Positions 7,797-17,829 are shown, counted from the stretch's first letter. The stretch: 64,000 bases of DNA from Pseudoalteromonas arctica A 37-1-2 (GCF_000238395.3 NZ_CP011026.1:372001-436000), one strand, 5' to 3'. The notes: generated from the sequence alone by a model not told the origin. Translations and numbers: made by a program.

Positions 7797-9371
7797 ATGT
7801 TAGATAACAACATAAAAAATCAATTAAAAAGCCATTTTGAATCGCTTACTCAACCTGTTGAGCTGCTTATTGCCTTGGATGACAGCAAAAAATCAGCAGA
7901 AGTAGAAAGCTTAGCGAACGATTTAGCCTCACTGAGCGATAAATTTACGGTAATGAACAATCCTGATACAAGCGCGCGTCGCCCGTCAATGGTTGTGCAT
8001 TCACCTATTAAAAACACTCATATTACGTTTGCAGGCGTACCTATGGGCCACGAATTCACAAGTTTAGTGCTAGCACTTTTACATACTGGCGGACACGCAA
8101 GTAAAGCTAAAAGCGAAGACATTGAACAAATACAATCGCTTACTCAAGAACTTAACTTTGAAGTATATATAAGTTTAAGTTGCCAAACGTGCCCGCAAGT
8201 AGTCCAAGCACTTAATACTATGGCAGCGACAAACAGCAATATTAAAGCGACCATGATTGATGGCGCATTATTTCAAGATGAAGTAGAAGAGCGAAATATT
8301 TTAGCTGTACCGGCTGTATATTTAAATGGCGAACCATTTAGCCAAGGTGCACTAAGCCTTACCGACATACTCAATAAAGTAGATAGCAAAGGGGCACAGC
8401 GCCAAGCTCAATCGCTAAGTAAAAAAGATAAATTTGATGTACTTGTAATTGGTGGCGGGCCTGCGGGCGCATCGGCTGCGATTTACTCAGCACGAAAAGG
8501 GTTAAATACAGGTATTGTTGCCGACAGATTTGGTGGACAAGTTGCAGATACATTAGCAATAGAAAACTTTATTTCGATTAAGGCGACTGAAGGGCCAAAA
8601 TTGGTTGCCCAGCTTGAAGAGCACGTTAAAGAATACGATGTAGATGTAATGCATAATCAGCGTGCAGCGGCACTTGGTTATAACAATGGCTACGAAATTA
8701 CACTTGAAAATGGCGCAGTACTCAAAGCTAAGTCGCTCGTACTTGCCACTGGTGCACGCTGGCGCGAAATGAACGTACCAGGGGAGCAAGAATATCGCGG
8801 CCATGGTGTGGCATATTGCCCACATTGTGATGGCCCTTTATTTAAAGGTAAACCTGTTGCCGTAATTGGCGGTGGTAATTCGGGTATAGAAGCAGCAATC
8901 GATTTAGCTAATATTGTGCAAAGCGTTACGGTACTTGAATTTGCAGACACACTACGTGCTGATGAAGTGCTTATTCGTAAAGCTAAAAGCATGGCTAATA
9001 TTACCATTATCAAAAGTGCACAAACTACCGAAGTACTTGGCGATGGTAAAAAAGTAACTGGCTTAATGTACACCGATAGAGTGTCCGGAGAGAGCAAAGA
9101 GCTTGAACTTGCCGGTATATTTGTACAAATAGGCTTAATACCAAATACCGAATGGTTAAAAGACAGCGACCTTGAATTAAGCAAATTTGGTGAAATACTG
9201 ATTGATGCTAAAGGCGCAACGTCACTACCAGGAATTTACGGCGCGGGGGATGCAACCAATACTCCGTTTAAACAAATTATTATTGCAATGGGCAGCGGTG
9301 CAACAGCAAGTTTAGGTGCATTTGATTATTTAATTCGTCACTCTGAAGAAGCTGATCAAAGCGCTGCTTAA
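7797..9371 (+). CDS. ahpF: Alkyl hydroperoxide reductase subunit F (flavin disulfide reductase)
   Basis: 524 residues, the standard AhpF length. The N-terminal tandem thioredoxin-like domain (1-200) holds the CxxC of [11 protein letters not shown] (about residues 127-132). The C-terminal part is thioredoxin-reductase-like: FAD loop [19 protein letters not shown] (about 215), the redox CxxC in [12 protein letters not shown] (about 340), NAD(P)H loop [16 protein letters not shown], and the FAD-closing [15 protein letters not shown] near the end. It passes electrons from NADH to AhpC. AAAGGG lies 7 nt before the ATG. A strong terminator follows the gene. Confidence 0.97.
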   Translation: MLDNNIKNQLKSHFESLTQPVELLIALDDSKKSAEVESLANDLASLSDKFTVMNNPDTSARRPSMVVHSPIKNTHITFAGVPMGHEFTSLVLALLHTGGHASKAKSEDIEQIQSLTQELNFEVYISLSCQTCPQVVQALNTMAATNSNIKATMIDGALFQDEVEERNILAVPAVYLNGEPFSQGALSLTDILNKVDSKGAQRQAQSLSKKDKFDVLVIGGGPAGASAAIYSARKGLNTGIVADRFGGQVADTLAIENFISIKATEGPKLVAQLEEHVKEYDVDVMHNQRAAALGYNNGYEITLENGAVLKAKSLVLATGARWREMNVPGEQEYRGHGVAYCPHCDGPLFKGKPVAVIGGGNSGIEAAIDLANIVQSVTVLEFADTLRADEVLIRKAKSMANITIIKSAQTTEVLGDGKKVTGLMYTDRVSGESKELELAGIFVQIGLIPNTEWLKDSDLELSKFGEILIDAKGATSLPGIYGAGDATNTPFKQIIIAMGSGATASLGAFDYLIRHSEEADQSAA

Positions 9372-9434
9372 TGTAATTAGTAAAAACTCTCTTGATATAA
9401 CAGCAAGGCTACACCCATAGCTGTTTGTTAACCC

Positions 9435-9464
9435 AAGCCGCCCTTCTCCAAAGGCGGCTTTTTT
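9435..9464 (+). terminator. Rho-independent terminator after ahpF
   Basis: AAGCCGCC and GGCGGCTT form an 8-bp GC-rich stem with a 10-nt loop, followed by TTTTAA. It lies about 65 bp after the ahpF stop. Confidence 0.9.
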
Positions 9465-9488
9465 AATGCTTAAGAATTAGCACACGAT

Positions 9489-9749
9489 TTAATCGCACCC
9501 ACCACCAGAATCACCGCCGCTACAATTTGTGTGAGAGTGCGATGAGTTACTGCTAGAGGAAACTGATGAGTCACTGCCAGTATAAGCTGATGATCCACGT
9601 GATGACTTAGCACTGATAAATGTAACTAACAACAATACGCCTGATACGATAACAATTGTTATTGATGAGCTCCATTGCCCAGTGGAAACGCCTTTAAATA
9701 CTGCAACAATAAGTACTGTTAGTAATATAGTTCTAATTATGTTTTTCAT
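9489..9749 (-). CDS. Small membrane protein with Ser/Gly/Cys-rich tail
   Basis: 86 residues, not recognised. It has two hydrophobic helices (about 5-20 and 29-46) and then a low-complexity Ser-rich segment (about 50-70). It ends CSGGDSGGGCD, a Gly-Cys tail like those of small bacterial membrane proteins in which a Gly/Cys-rich end is thought to be processed or to bind metal. It lies alone between the ahpF terminator and the hybrid kinase on the same strand as the kinase, 40 bp downstream of it, and may share its transcript. Confidence 0.5.
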   Translation of the reverse strand: MKNIIRTILLTVLIVAVFKGVSTGQWSSSITIVIVSGVLLLVTFISAKSSRGSSAYTGSDSSVSSSSNSSHSHTNCSGGDSGGGCD

Positions 9750-9789
9750 TTTATGTTCTTATTTTTTACCAGTGCCAGTGCAGTAAAAA

Positions 9790-11811
9790 TTAGCTGATTT
9801 TTACGGTATGCTCAAGCGCATTAATAACCGCTTTTTCAAGTATGGGTAGTTTAAACGGTTTTGATATAAACATATCCATACCGGCTTGTTTGCAGGCAAG
9901 TTTATCTTGTGATGAGGTATTAGCAGTTATAGCCACTATGTAGGTTTCTTCATGCGAGCAGATGTTTTCTGATCTAAGCTGCTTTGTTGCCTCAAATCCA
10001 TCGAGTATGGGCATTATGCAGTCCATAAAAATAAGGTCATAATGCTTTTGGCGGCATTTTAATACAGCATCTTGGCCATCAACTGCAGAGTCGGCTTTTA
10101 TATTAAGTTTGCCTAAAGAAGCATGAAGTACCAACCTATTAATATCGTTATCATCGACTACAAGTACTGATAGTTCACTGCCATTGATATCTAACGTTGA
10201 TTTGAGGTTTTCTTGTTTTTGTTCTGTCCCTTTCTCAATAGGAATATTTACTAAAAACGTAGTGCCTTTATTAGGTGTACTTTTTACCTTTATTTTTCCG
10301 CCCATATATTCAACAAGCTCTTTTACTATTGCAAGGCCAAGGCCTGTTCCACCTTTTGAATTTTTAGCATCTACTTCTTGAGAAAAAGGAGAAAACAGTG
10401 ATTCTAAAAAGCCTTTACTCATTCCTCGGCCTGTATCAGACACTTCAATATTTAAACTTAGCTTATTTTTTATTTTAGAAAGGCTGGTGTTTAGTGTAAC
10501 TGAACCATTTTCAGTAAATTTAAGTGCATTACTCAGTAAGTTAGAAGCAATCTGGCTAAGGCGTGTGTTGTCGCTAAACGCCCAGCAGTTGTCATCAATT
10601 GTATTATTTACTTGTAGCGTTACATGCGTGTTTTTAAATAGAGGTGTATATAAAGAAGTTAAATCGGTAAAAATTGTTTTTAGTAAAAAGTCAGTAGGTT
10701 CAAGCTTTAGCTCACCATGATTAATTTTAGAAAAATCGAGCACTTCGTTAATAATACTAAGTAAAATATCGGCGCTTCTAAGTCCTATTTTAATTTTTTC
10801 AGCGCGAACTTCTTCACTGTGTTCATCAACTAATGTGGTTAGCATACCTGTAATGCCATTCAGTGGGGTTCTTAATTCGTGGCTGATTTTAGCAAATAGC
10901 ATGCTTCTGTCTTCAAGTAGGCGCTCTGCTTGAGCTTGCTTTTGTTTAAGCTCTTCTCGGAGCATTACTGACTCGGTTACATCTTGGCAGGTGCCAAATA
11001 ATCGGACACATCGGCCTTCATCAAATTCGGCCTCACCAAAGGTAGCCACCCATAAATGTTTATTTTTAGCGGTTACTATTTCTAGTTCTAGATTCCATTT
11101 TTTGCCTTTTTCTATGGCTAATTCTACCGCGCGAGTAATGCCTTCACGACTTGGACCTTCTTTATAAAACTCGACTGCAGAATTCATTTGCGGTTGAAAT
11201 TGTTCATCCACCTCATGTATGAGGTATGTTTGCTCGCTCCAGGTAATTTTATCGGAGATTAGATCAACCTCCCACGTACCTATATTTGCAACGTGTTCTA
11301 ACTTTAATAAAGTATTACTATTTTTTATGAGTTGTTCTTTAGCTTGGGTGCGAGCAAATTCCGATCCAAGCCATTGTGCAAATAACTCAATATAATCATA
11401 GGCTGCATCATTAAAAGCTGGAGAGCTGTTTATGGATGAAAAGTTAACGGTACCAAATATTTTTTCACCAATTTTTATTGGCGCGCCAATATAAGACTCT
11501 AACTGAAAGTTTATATAACAGGGGTGGTTTGCAATTGCGCTTTGAGATGCTTTATGAAAGGCAAGTGCAGAGCCTGCAGCGAGCGTATGTACGCAATAGG
11601 TGCCTTGTAATTCAAACACGGTACCGGGTAAAAGTGAGTTGTCAGGGGTTTTGGCATATAAAACGGTGTAGCTGTTTTCATCTACTTTACTAATAATACC
11701 TAGCTCAAGGTCAAATACTTCTAACCCAAACACTAAGAGCTTATTAATTTTATTTTCAAAATCAAGAGATTGATTAGAAACTATATCGTGAAAACATCGT
11801 AAAAAATTCAA
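9790..11811 (-). CDS. Hybrid sensor histidine kinase (GAF-PAS-HisKA-HATPase-REC)
   Basis: 673 residues with no transmembrane segment, so probably cytoplasmic. Order: GAF domain (about 1-155), PAS fold with a PAC-like end (about 165-285, TCQDVTESV), coiled linker, HisKA with the phosphorylatable His in KISHELRTPLNGITGML (about 310), HATPase (about 395-525, NLLSNALKF, DTGRGMS, GGTGLGLAIV), and a receiver (about 545-665, VVDDNDINR, FMDCIMPILDG with the acceptor Asp, ISKPF with the Lys). There is no HPt domain, so an external phosphotransfer protein or intramolecular phosphorelay is expected. The signal is unknown. Confidence 0.92.
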   Translation of the reverse strand: MNFLRCFHDIVSNQSLDFENKINKLLVFGLEVFDLELGIISKVDENSYTVLYAKTPDNSLLPGTVFELQGTYCVHTLAAGSALAFHKASQSAIANHPCYINFQLESYIGAPIKIGEKIFGTVNFSSINSSPAFNDAAYDYIELFAQWLGSEFARTQAKEQLIKNSNTLLKLEHVANIGTWEVDLISDKITWSEQTYLIHEVDEQFQPQMNSAVEFYKEGPSREGITRAVELAIEKGKKWNLELEIVTAKNKHLWVATFGEAEFDEGRCVRLFGTCQDVTESVMLREELKQKQAQAERLLEDRSMLFAKISHELRTPLNGITGMLTTLVDEHSEEVRAEKIKIGLRSADILLSIINEVLDFSKINHGELKLEPTDFLLKTIFTDLTSLYTPLFKNTHVTLQVNNTIDDNCWAFSDNTRLSQIASNLLSNALKFTENGSVTLNTSLSKIKNKLSLNIEVSDTGRGMSKGFLESLFSPFSQEVDAKNSKGGTGLGLAIVKELVEYMGGKIKVKSTPNKGTTFLVNIPIEKGTEQKQENLKSTLDINGSELSVLVVDDNDINRLVLHASLGKLNIKADSAVDGQDAVLKCRQKHYDLIFMDCIMPILDGFEATKQLRSENICSHEETYIVAITANTSSQDKLACKQAGMDMFISKPFKLPILEKAVINALEHTVKIS

Positions 11812-11989
11812 AAGAAAACACCCCGTAAGCTTTTGTTCAATTTATATAATACATAGGCCAATTAGGGCATTGGTATTAGTTTAAAATCCAGTTTAGCAGT
11901 TTTAATTACTAATAACTAAAATTGATACGTATAAAATTTTATAACCTTATGTTTTTATGAACTAAGTTAGTGGTTTATTAATAGTAGTA

Positions 11990-12244
11990 GGGCCTGTTGA
12001 CCTTTCAGGATTAAAATTTGTTCAATCTAGGGGCGATTTAATCGCGGCGCGAGGTTTGTAACCTAGTGGGCTCGATAACTGCTCCTGCGTTATTCTACTG
12101 GCTTACATCCATGTAAGAATAAGTAAAAACCGAGCAACAAAGAGTAAATTGTCCCTAGGCAGAATAACCACACTACATAGGCTCTGCCTTGCCTAAATAC
12201 CAAACAGTCTGCTGCAAATTTAACCTCGAAAGATAAACAGGCCC
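11990..12244. repeat. Miniature inverted-repeat element, copy A (255 bp)
   Basis: Ends GGGCCTGTTGACCTTTC and (rev. comp.) GGGCCTGTTTATCTTTCG. The flank is TA on the left and TT on the right. Internal sequence matches copies B, C and D at 15798, 20895 and 38897, including the GCGATTTAATCGC-type tract and the GAGCAAC segment. It lies in the opposite orientation to B and D. There is no open reading frame, as expected for a non-autonomous element. It occupies more than half of the gap between the hybrid kinase and the gene at 12296. The rest of 11812-12295 shows nothing else. Confidence 0.8.
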
Positions 12245-12295
12245 TTGTATATAGCGCAGCATGCCGCCGAGCATATAATACTCAGCGGTATACTT

Positions 12296-12517
12296 TTAAT
12301 ACGTTGAATTTGGGGTATATTGCGGGTTGATATCGCCGCCTACTTCCTCTGGGTCAACATCGTTAATAAGCAGTGTTTCACGTACAGCTTCAATGTGATC
12401 AAGCACGCTTTGGTAGCGCTCGCCATATTCATACTTTGTCACCTCAATCGCTTTAGGCATGTAAGTAAAAGCTATTTTTAGGGCGTGGAGTGCTTCTTCG
12501 TTTATTTTTTCGCTCAT
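12296..12517 (-). CDS. Conserved small acidic protein of unknown function
   Basis: 73 residues, not assigned to a family. It is predicted helical and acidic (MSEKINEEALHALKIAFTYM...), with two helices and a polar tail (DPEEVGGDINPQY). It starts 9 nt after the uppP stop on the same strand and is therefore almost certainly the second gene of the uppP operon. It has no membrane segment and no recognisable motif. Confidence 0.6.
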   Translation of the reverse strand: MSEKINEEALHALKIAFTYMPKAIEVTKYEYGERYQSVLDHIEAVRETLLINDVDPEEVGGDINPQYTPNSTY

Positions 12518-12526
12518 AATATTCTC

Positions 12527-13297
12527 TTATGTGTAGGCTATAGTTAGTAAAATAACACCAAATACGATTCGGTAAAGACCAAAACTAACAAAAGTGAAAT
12601 TTTCTAGAAAGCGTATGAATAGTTTAATAGTAAAATAAGCAACTATAAAAGACGTTAAAAAACCCACAGCAAGGGCAGTTAGGTCATCTAAGCTAAACAG
12701 TTGGTAATGTTTAAGTAAGTCGTACCCTGAGGCTGCTGCAAGTACAGGTAAACCAAGTAAAAATGAAAATTCAGCGCTGGCTTTTCGGTTTAAACCACAC
12801 AACATGGCACCAACAATAGAACTTCCAGCACGACTAGTCCCTGGAATTAACGCAAATACTTGTGCTACGCCAATCCAAAGAGCTTGTTTATAAGTAACTT
12901 GGGTTACATCGGTAGTTGTGCAGTGAGTCTCTTTATAACTGCGCTCTAATAGTAAAAAAATCACACCGCCTACAATAAACATAACACCTACTACTGGTAC
13001 GCTAAACAGTGTTTTTATTACATCACTAAATATAAAACCAATAATACCCAAAGGAATAAATGCAATGGCAACTTTCACCCATAAATTGAAATGTTTAGGG
13101 CTGAACTTGTCTTTATAGTTGGCTAGTACCGCTAAAATGGCGGCAAGCTGGATAATTACTTCGAAGGCGAGATTAGCGTCTGTTGATTCAATGCCTAACC
13201 ACTTTGACGCTACAATTAAGTGCCCAGTTGATGATATGGGTAAAAATTCTGTTATACCTTCAATAATACCTAAAATAATCGCGTTAATTATATCCAC
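12527..13297 (-). CDS. uppP: Undecaprenyl-diphosphatase UppP/BacA
   Basis: 256 residues, slightly shorter than E. coli UppP (273). It is a polytopic membrane enzyme that removes a phosphate from undecaprenyl pyrophosphate to recycle the lipid carrier of peptidoglycan. [17 protein letters not shown] (about 12-28) carries the catalytic Glu-rich motif and the SSTGH segment. [15 protein letters not shown] (about 150-165) is the second signature with the conserved Arg and Ser. A small hairpin with a minus-strand T tail (13324-13340) sits in its leader and might act as a weak attenuator. Confidence 0.95.
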   Translation of the reverse strand: MDIINAIILGIIEGITEFLPISSTGHLIVASKWLGIESTDANLAFEVIIQLAAILAVLANYKDKFSPKHFNLWVKVAIAFIPLGIIGFIFSDVIKTLFSVPVVGVMFIVGGVIFLLLERSYKETHCTTTDVTQVTYKQALWIGVAQVFALIPGTSRAGSSIVGAMLCGLNRKASAEFSFLLGLPVLAAASGYDLLKHYQLFSLDDLTALAVGFLTSFIVAYFTIKLFIRFLENFTFVSFGLYRIVFGVILLTIAYT

Positions 13298-13464
13298 GGT
13301 TTACTGCTTCCTGAAAAATTAAAAAGCCCGAACTCGGCTTAACTGAAATGACGCATTACTGCGTACCTAAATTGCGAGGCGTAGCATAAAAGCTCTAAAG
13401 GCAAACCAACAGTGTTTTTAGACTTAATTTGTTTAATAAATTGCATTAAGTATTAAATGCACAA

Positions 13465-13483
13465 TATAATGACAATTGTTATC
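13465..13483 (+). promoter_or_regulatory. Fur box upstream of the DUF3649-PepSY-DUF3325 operon
   Basis: TATAATGACAATTGTTATC matches the 19-bp Fur consensus at 15 of 19 positions by eye. It lies 50 bp before the first gene. This fits iron-repressed expression of the operon that follows. Confidence 0.7.
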
Positions 13484-13533
13484 ATTTGCATGTGCTGTTT
13501 TGTATATGTTTGGGCAAATTTACTGAGCGAATA

Positions 13534-13821
13534 ATGAATAATAAAAAAACGTTTACAGCTACACGGCGAAGGCACTTAATTGCGTGTGTATTAGCGCTAA
13601 TTACAGCGGTAATAATGATTCCGGGTATGACAACCTATTTACCGTTTCAAATGAATGAACAAATATTACTGCCTATTTTACTCTTTCCTATTATTTGGAC
13701 TGCGTTGTTTATTTATGCGTATTTGGCGCAAAAAGTATGGCAACCTTTTGTAGTAATGATTGTATTGTGTGTATTACATGGTTTATTGAGTTTTTGGGCG
13801 TTAACGCAGGGGCAGGGATGA
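13534..13821 (+). CDS. DUF3649-type iron-regulated membrane protein
   Basis: 95 residues from the ATG at 13534. An ATG at 13486 would place the start beside the Fur box and lacks a ribosome site. There are three hydrophobic helices: HLIACVLALITAVIMIPGM, ILLPILLFPIIWTALFIYAYLA and PFVVMIVLCVLHGLLSFW. Size, topology and position as first gene before a PepSY and a DUF3325-like gene match the iron-uptake-associated trio known in marine gammaproteobacteria and pseudomonads. Its stop overlaps the next start (ATGA). Confidence 0.7.
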   Translation: MNNKKTFTATRRRHLIACVLALITAVIMIPGMTTYLPFQMNEQILLPILLFPIIWTALFIYAYLAQKVWQPFVVMIVLCVLHGLLSFWALTQGQG

Positions 13822-15413
13822 AGTCGATTACTTTAAAAAAGCTATTTTTATTACATAGCTGGGTAGGAATTATTACTGCGGTACTGCTATTTATTGTTGC
13901 ATTTAGTGGGGCGTTAGCAGTTCTGTCGCGACCTGAGTTAAAAATATGGGCTAATCCAGAACTACAATCTAGCCAATACGTTGCCAGCGCGCAAATTAAC
14001 CGACTAGTAAACGAATACCATAAAAAAGTACCTAGTAAATTTGGCGAAAACATTCATGTGTTTTTACCAAGTGGGCATAACTTTCATTTATTAACGTTGG
14101 TATTTGAATCTCACCATGGGGATGAAAATTACGACCAAGAGGTAGCCAGAGTATTTCAGTTTCATCCCGATACGTTAGCGCTGGAAAATACTTACTATGG
14201 GCCTAGTAAAGAGTTTTACGCTAATAAAAAAACGGATGCGCCAACTTATATAGGTGAGTTTCATGCAGATTTGCATTTAGGGCGACCAATTGGGTTAATA
14301 CTCACTGGTTTTTTAGGTTTAACGCTTTTAGTAAGTGCAGTGACAGGCTTGTTTATTCATCGCAAATTGATAAAAGAGCTCTTTACGTTTAGGCGAGATA
14401 AAGAGTTAGATATTGCAGTAAGCGATGCTCATAAGGTTATAGGTATTTGGGGCAGCGTATTTAATATTGTGATTGGTTTTACAGGATCATTTTTAGGGCT
14501 CGCGACCATTATTTTACTACCAGCAGCTGCGTTTGTGAGCTTTGGTGGCGATCAAGATAAGTTAATAGAAACGTTTACCGCTATTCCTGAGCCTGTAGTT
14601 AGCCACATTAAGCAACCTACAAAAATAGACACTATTTTAGAGCATGCTCATAGTCGTTACCCTGAAGCAATAATTAGGGATGTCACAATAATGGCGCATA
14701 ACGATGCGAATGCGCAGGTATATTTGCGTTTGTTAGGTGGCGAGGCTGTTGCTTCTCAGTTACTGCATTATCAGGGCAATGGTGAGTTTGTGCAGTCGAT
14801 GAGTAGTTTTGGTGATATTTCAGGTGTTTCGATAAAAGTAATTGAGTTGATGTTTCCGCTGCACTTTGGGAACTTTGCAGGAGTGTTTGTAAAATTACTT
14901 TGGGTATTGCTTGGCTTAAGTACTGCGCTTTTACCTATTTCGGGCATGATGATGTGGCTAACAAAGCGCACACGTGGCAGTAGCCCTTCACTGAGTATGC
15001 AGGCATATGCACGCTGGAATCGTTTTATTATTGGCAGTTGTGGCGGTTTGGTATTAGCAAGCTTTGTGCTATTTCCTGTGCAAGTTTTACTTAATTATAG
15101 CGTTGTTGGTGTGGCGCAAAATAGCTTTTTTGGACCCGTGTTCTTTTATACGTGGTTGGCATGGTTACTATTAAGTGTATTGCCCATAGGTTATAAAAAC
15201 TATTTTAAGCTGACACTTTTACTATGCGGCGCTTCGCTTGCTTTGGTGCTGCCACTTAATATTTTACTTGGCGTTAGCAATGTTATTAACCTTAATAGCT
15301 CGCTTGTCGCGGTAGTAGATATAAGCTTTATGGTGGTGGGTATCGTGTGTATGTTTGTTGCCTTAAAAATAAAAAACACACAAAAATTAAAAATTGAGGT
15401 ACAACCCGCATGA
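13818..15413 (+). CDS. PepSY-domain membrane protein, probable siderophore/ferric reductase
   Basis: About 532 residues from the ATG at 13818, which overlaps the previous stop by 4 nt. An N-terminal helix (KKLFLLHSWVGIITAVLLFIVAFSGALAVL) has the His-x-Trp/Gly pattern of PepSY-TM proteins. A periplasmic PepSY segment follows with GEFHADLHLG, then helices near residues 150-180 and 205-235. A second periplasmic region and four to five C-terminal helices complete it. The paired conserved His residues are those thought to hold heme in this family (FoxB/PiuB-like), which reduces ferric siderophores in the inner membrane. The Fur box upstream agrees. Confidence 0.85.
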   Translation: MKSITLKKLFLLHSWVGIITAVLLFIVAFSGALAVLSRPELKIWANPELQSSQYVASAQINRLVNEYHKKVPSKFGENIHVFLPSGHNFHLLTLVFESHHGDENYDQEVARVFQFHPDTLALENTYYGPSKEFYANKKTDAPTYIGEFHADLHLGRPIGLILTGFLGLTLLVSAVTGLFIHRKLIKELFTFRRDKELDIAVSDAHKVIGIWGSVFNIVIGFTGSFLGLATIILLPAAAFVSFGGDQDKLIETFTAIPEPVVSHIKQPTKIDTILEHAHSRYPEAIIRDVTIMAHNDANAQVYLRLLGGEAVASQLLHYQGNGEFVQSMSSFGDISGVSIKVIELMFPLHFGNFAGVFVKLLWVLLGLSTALLPISGMMMWLTKRTRGSSPSLSMQAYARWNRFIIGSCGGLVLASFVLFPVQVLLNYSVVGVAQNSFFGPVFFYTWLAWLLLSVLPIGYKNYFKLTLLLCGASLALVLPLNILLGVSNVINLNSSLVAVVDISFMVVGIVCMFVALKIKNTQKLKIEVQPA

Positions 15414-15655
15414 ACGAGCTACTAATTACAATTGCGATGGTGAGTTTACTACTCATGATGCTCAACCTACGAAAAAACACACTTACATTAGCGACTAAAA
15501 CATTTTTAAGTGCACTGCTATTTGGTTTAGCGCTGATATGTTTTATGAGTGTTTACGGTATTTTAGGCGGTGCAATATGCACCGTTGTGGGAGCTATGTT
15601 AGCTGGTTTACTAACCGCAGTTATTGCGGGTAAAGCACCGCAATTATTAGGTTAA
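15410..15655 (+). CDS. DUF3325-like small membrane protein
   Basis: 81 residues with three predicted helices (LLITIAMVSLLLMML, FLSALLFGLALICFMSVYGILGGAICTVVGAMLAGLL). Its ATG overlaps the PepSY gene's TGA (ATGA), so translation is coupled. By position it is the third member of the DUF3649-PepSY-DUF3325 iron operon. The family assignment rests mainly on context and size. Function unknown. Confidence 0.62.
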   Translation: MNELLITIAMVSLLLMMLNLRKNTLTLATKTFLSALLFGLALICFMSVYGILGGAICTVVGAMLAGLLTAVIAGKAPQLLG

Positions 15656-15664
15656 ATAATGCAG

Positions 15665-16767
15665 TTATTTAGCTAAAAAGGCCTTAGCAGTATCAACTCC
15701 CATGTTGTAACCACTATTAAGTATTTCAAACTTTTTAGTGGTACGCCCAACTTTAAAATTAGCCGGTGGTGCAATGATATTGATTTTGCAGTCACTAGGG
15801 CGTGTTGATCTTTGGTGGGTGAATTTGCAGCAGTATGTTTGGCTTTTAGGCAAGGCGGAGCCTATGTAGTGTGGTTATTCCCCATGAATAGGCGATAACG
15901 CAGCATAAATACCAAACATGCGCTGCCCAAAGGGTTCTTTCTAGGGACGATTAACTCTTTGTTGCTCGGTTTTTACTTAGCCCACTAGGTTACAAACCTC
16001 GCGCCGCGATTTAATCGCCCCTAGATTGAACAAATTTCAATCCACAAAGATCAACACGCCCTAGGTGGATTCATAATAAAATCGATAGACTTATTATAAA
16101 AATCAGCCCTGTTTAAGGTCGTTTGAATTAATGCGGGATAGCTTTTATACATTTTTTTAGTAAGCCAAGGTGCCTTACTTGGTTTTTTACGATAGCCTAA
16201 ACATTGAGACAAAATAACGGTGATTTCGCGTGCACCCATTTCGTAAGCTTTTATTACCGGAATTGAATCAGCAACACCGCCATCGGTCATCGCTATGTCA
16301 TTAATAATAGGGTAGTCACGATATGCAATGGGTATAGCGCATGATGCTTTTAATTGATGCACCATATCGGCGCTGGTGGCTTTTAAATAGTGTGCTTTGC
16401 CTGATTCGATTGCCGTAGATACAATATAAAACTCGTGTGGAGTTTGCTCAAAGACCTCCGTATGAAGGCGTATTTCGCGAATTGTTTCTTGCCATAACCA
16501 ATCTAAATCAAATAAATGACCACCTTTAATAAAGCGCGCTAAATTAATAAATTCAGGACGGCATGAGTAGTCAGTAATCACTTTATAATTTCGCATTGGT
16601 TGTTTGCATAAAAATGCGGCTATATTAGTTGCCCCGGCTGAAACTCCAAAATAGCGTTCAAACGGCTGATATTGATGTTTTAAAAACTCATCAAGCACAC
16701 CTGCGGCAAATATACCGCGCATTGCACCGCCTTCAACGACGAGTGTGTTTTTATTATTGTTGTTCAT
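15665..16767 (-). pseudogene. Patatin-like phospholipase (YjjU-like), interrupted by a small mobile element
   Basis: Two pieces of one gene are visible. 16063-16767 encodes the patatin domain: the oxyanion loop GGAMRG (about 14), the nucleophile elbow GVSAG (about 43) and the Asp of DGGVADS (about 158). 15665-15795 encodes the tail SDCKINIIAPPANFKVGR...AFLAK, typical of the YjjU C-terminal segment. Between them lies the 264-bp element copy B, flanked by TA duplications. Deleting the element and one TA joins CCT to AGT in frame (NPP-SDCK), giving a protein of roughly 280 residues. As it stands, translation reads PRAC and stops inside the element, 3 residues after the junction. The start is the ATG at 16767, with AAGGA 6 nt upstream. 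The catalytic Ser and Asp remain, so the truncated protein could retain activity. Confidence 0.88.
15798..16061. repeat. Miniature inverted-repeat element, copy B (264 bp), inside the patatin gene
   Basis: Bounded by GGGCGTGTTGATCTTTG and its complement CAAAGATCAACACGCCC. It is flanked by TA at 15796-15797 and again at 16062-16063. It is nearly identical in length and sequence to copy D at 38897. TA duplication and short inverted ends are typical of elements moved by IS630/Tc1-mariner-type transposases. No such transposase is in the window. Confidence 0.9.
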
Positions 16768-16922
16768 GGCCAATCCTTTTTATGAAATTTGATGTTATCA
16801 ACTCAGTCTAAAAATTACTAATGGTGTTGATAAATTAAAGCCGGGTACACATCGCGAAATTCACTGTTTTCTGGTAAGGTTTAGTATTACAAGGCTTTGT
16901 TAATAATAAAGAATAAGTATTT

Positions 16923-17795
16923 ATGTTTGATCCTAGCGTAACCATTTTTGAAAGCACACAGAATCAGCTTGGAGAAAGCCCACTTTGGCATCCAATACTG
17001 AATACTTTTTTTTGGGTCGACATAAATAAAAAACTACTTTTAAGTAAAAATACACACAACGAAAGCCAACTAAAAATAGTTAATATGCCTGATACGCTCA
17101 GTGCAATAGCGTGGATTGATGAGCAGCACTTGTTACTCTGTACAAGTACTGGTTTATATAAATATCATATTAATTCAAACACTCGCCATCTTATCCTCAA
17201 TATTGAAAATACACTGTTAAACAGGCGTTCAAACGACGGCCGCGCCGATCCATGGGGTGGTTTTTGGTTTAGTACAATGCATGTAAATGCTAAAAAAGGT
17301 GATGGTAAAATATACCGTTATTATAAACGCCAGCTTAAAGCCGTTGTAAGTGACTTGAGTATTCCAAATGGATTGTGTTTTGATAAGGCACGTTTATGTG
17401 GCTATTACTGCGACTCTTTAACGAGTTGTATTTATGTATTAGATTTGGATGAGCAAACTGGCGAACCTTGCTCTGAGCCACGTGTTTTTTATCAATTTAA
17501 TAATACTGATGTTGATCCCGATGGCTGCGTAACCGACCAATTAGGTAATTTGTGGCTAGCTGTGTGGGGAATGGGGTGTGTTATGTGTTTATCCCCAGGC
17601 GGTGAGCTAATTAAAACAATAAAGCTTTGTGCAATAAAACCGACATGCACTGCATTTGGTGGTGAAAATGCTGAATTGTTACTTGTGACATCGGCATTTG
17701 ATGAAGCGATTAATAATACTGTTACTGAACAAGGTGCTGTATTTCAAATCTCAGGCATAAAAAACGGGCAGTTTGAGCCGCCCGTTTTACTGTAA
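16923..17795 (+). CDS. SMP-30/gluconolactonase/LRE-family lactonase
   Basis: 290 residues, the usual size of this six-bladed propeller family (regucalcin, gluconolactonase). The divalent-metal ligands are visible: Glu in QLGESPLWHP (about 18), Asn in SNDGRADPWGGFWF (about 103), Asn in SIPNGLCFD (about 149) and Asp in DVDPDGCVTDQLGNLWLAVWG (about 200). It probably opens a sugar lactone in the cytoplasm. The substrate is unknown, and no sugar-catabolic genes adjoin it. The ribosome site before the ATG is weak. A hairpin within its last codons probably serves as terminator. Confidence 0.9.
   Translation: MFDPSVTIFESTQNQLGESPLWHPILNTFFWVDINKKLLLSKNTHNESQLKIVNMPDTLSAIAWIDEQHLLLCTSTGLYKYHINSNTRHLILNIENTLLNRRSNDGRADPWGGFWFSTMHVNAKKGDGKIYRYYKRQLKAVVSDLSIPNGLCFDKARLCGYYCDSLTSCIYVLDLDEQTGEPCSEPRVFYQFNNTDVDPDGCVTDQLGNLWLAVWGMGCVMCLSPGGELIKTIKLCAIKPTCTAFGGENAELLLVTSAFDEAINNTVTEQGAVFQISGIKNGQFEPPVLL
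17761..17788 (+). terminator. Terminator overlapping the last codons of the SMP-30 gene
   Basis: AAAACGGGC (17761-17769) pairs with GCCCGTTTT (17780-17788), a 9-bp stem with a 10-nt loop ending in TTTT. It lies inside the coding sequence, just before the stop at 17793-17795. Confidence 0.7.
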
Positions 17796-17829
17796 TTTAT
17801 TATACACAGTGCTTGTTTTAAAGTGATGG

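Noticed and set aside
15665..15853. A 62-codon frame on the minus strand as an independent gene
   Set aside because: Its first part is element sequence and its second part is the displaced C-terminus of the patatin gene.
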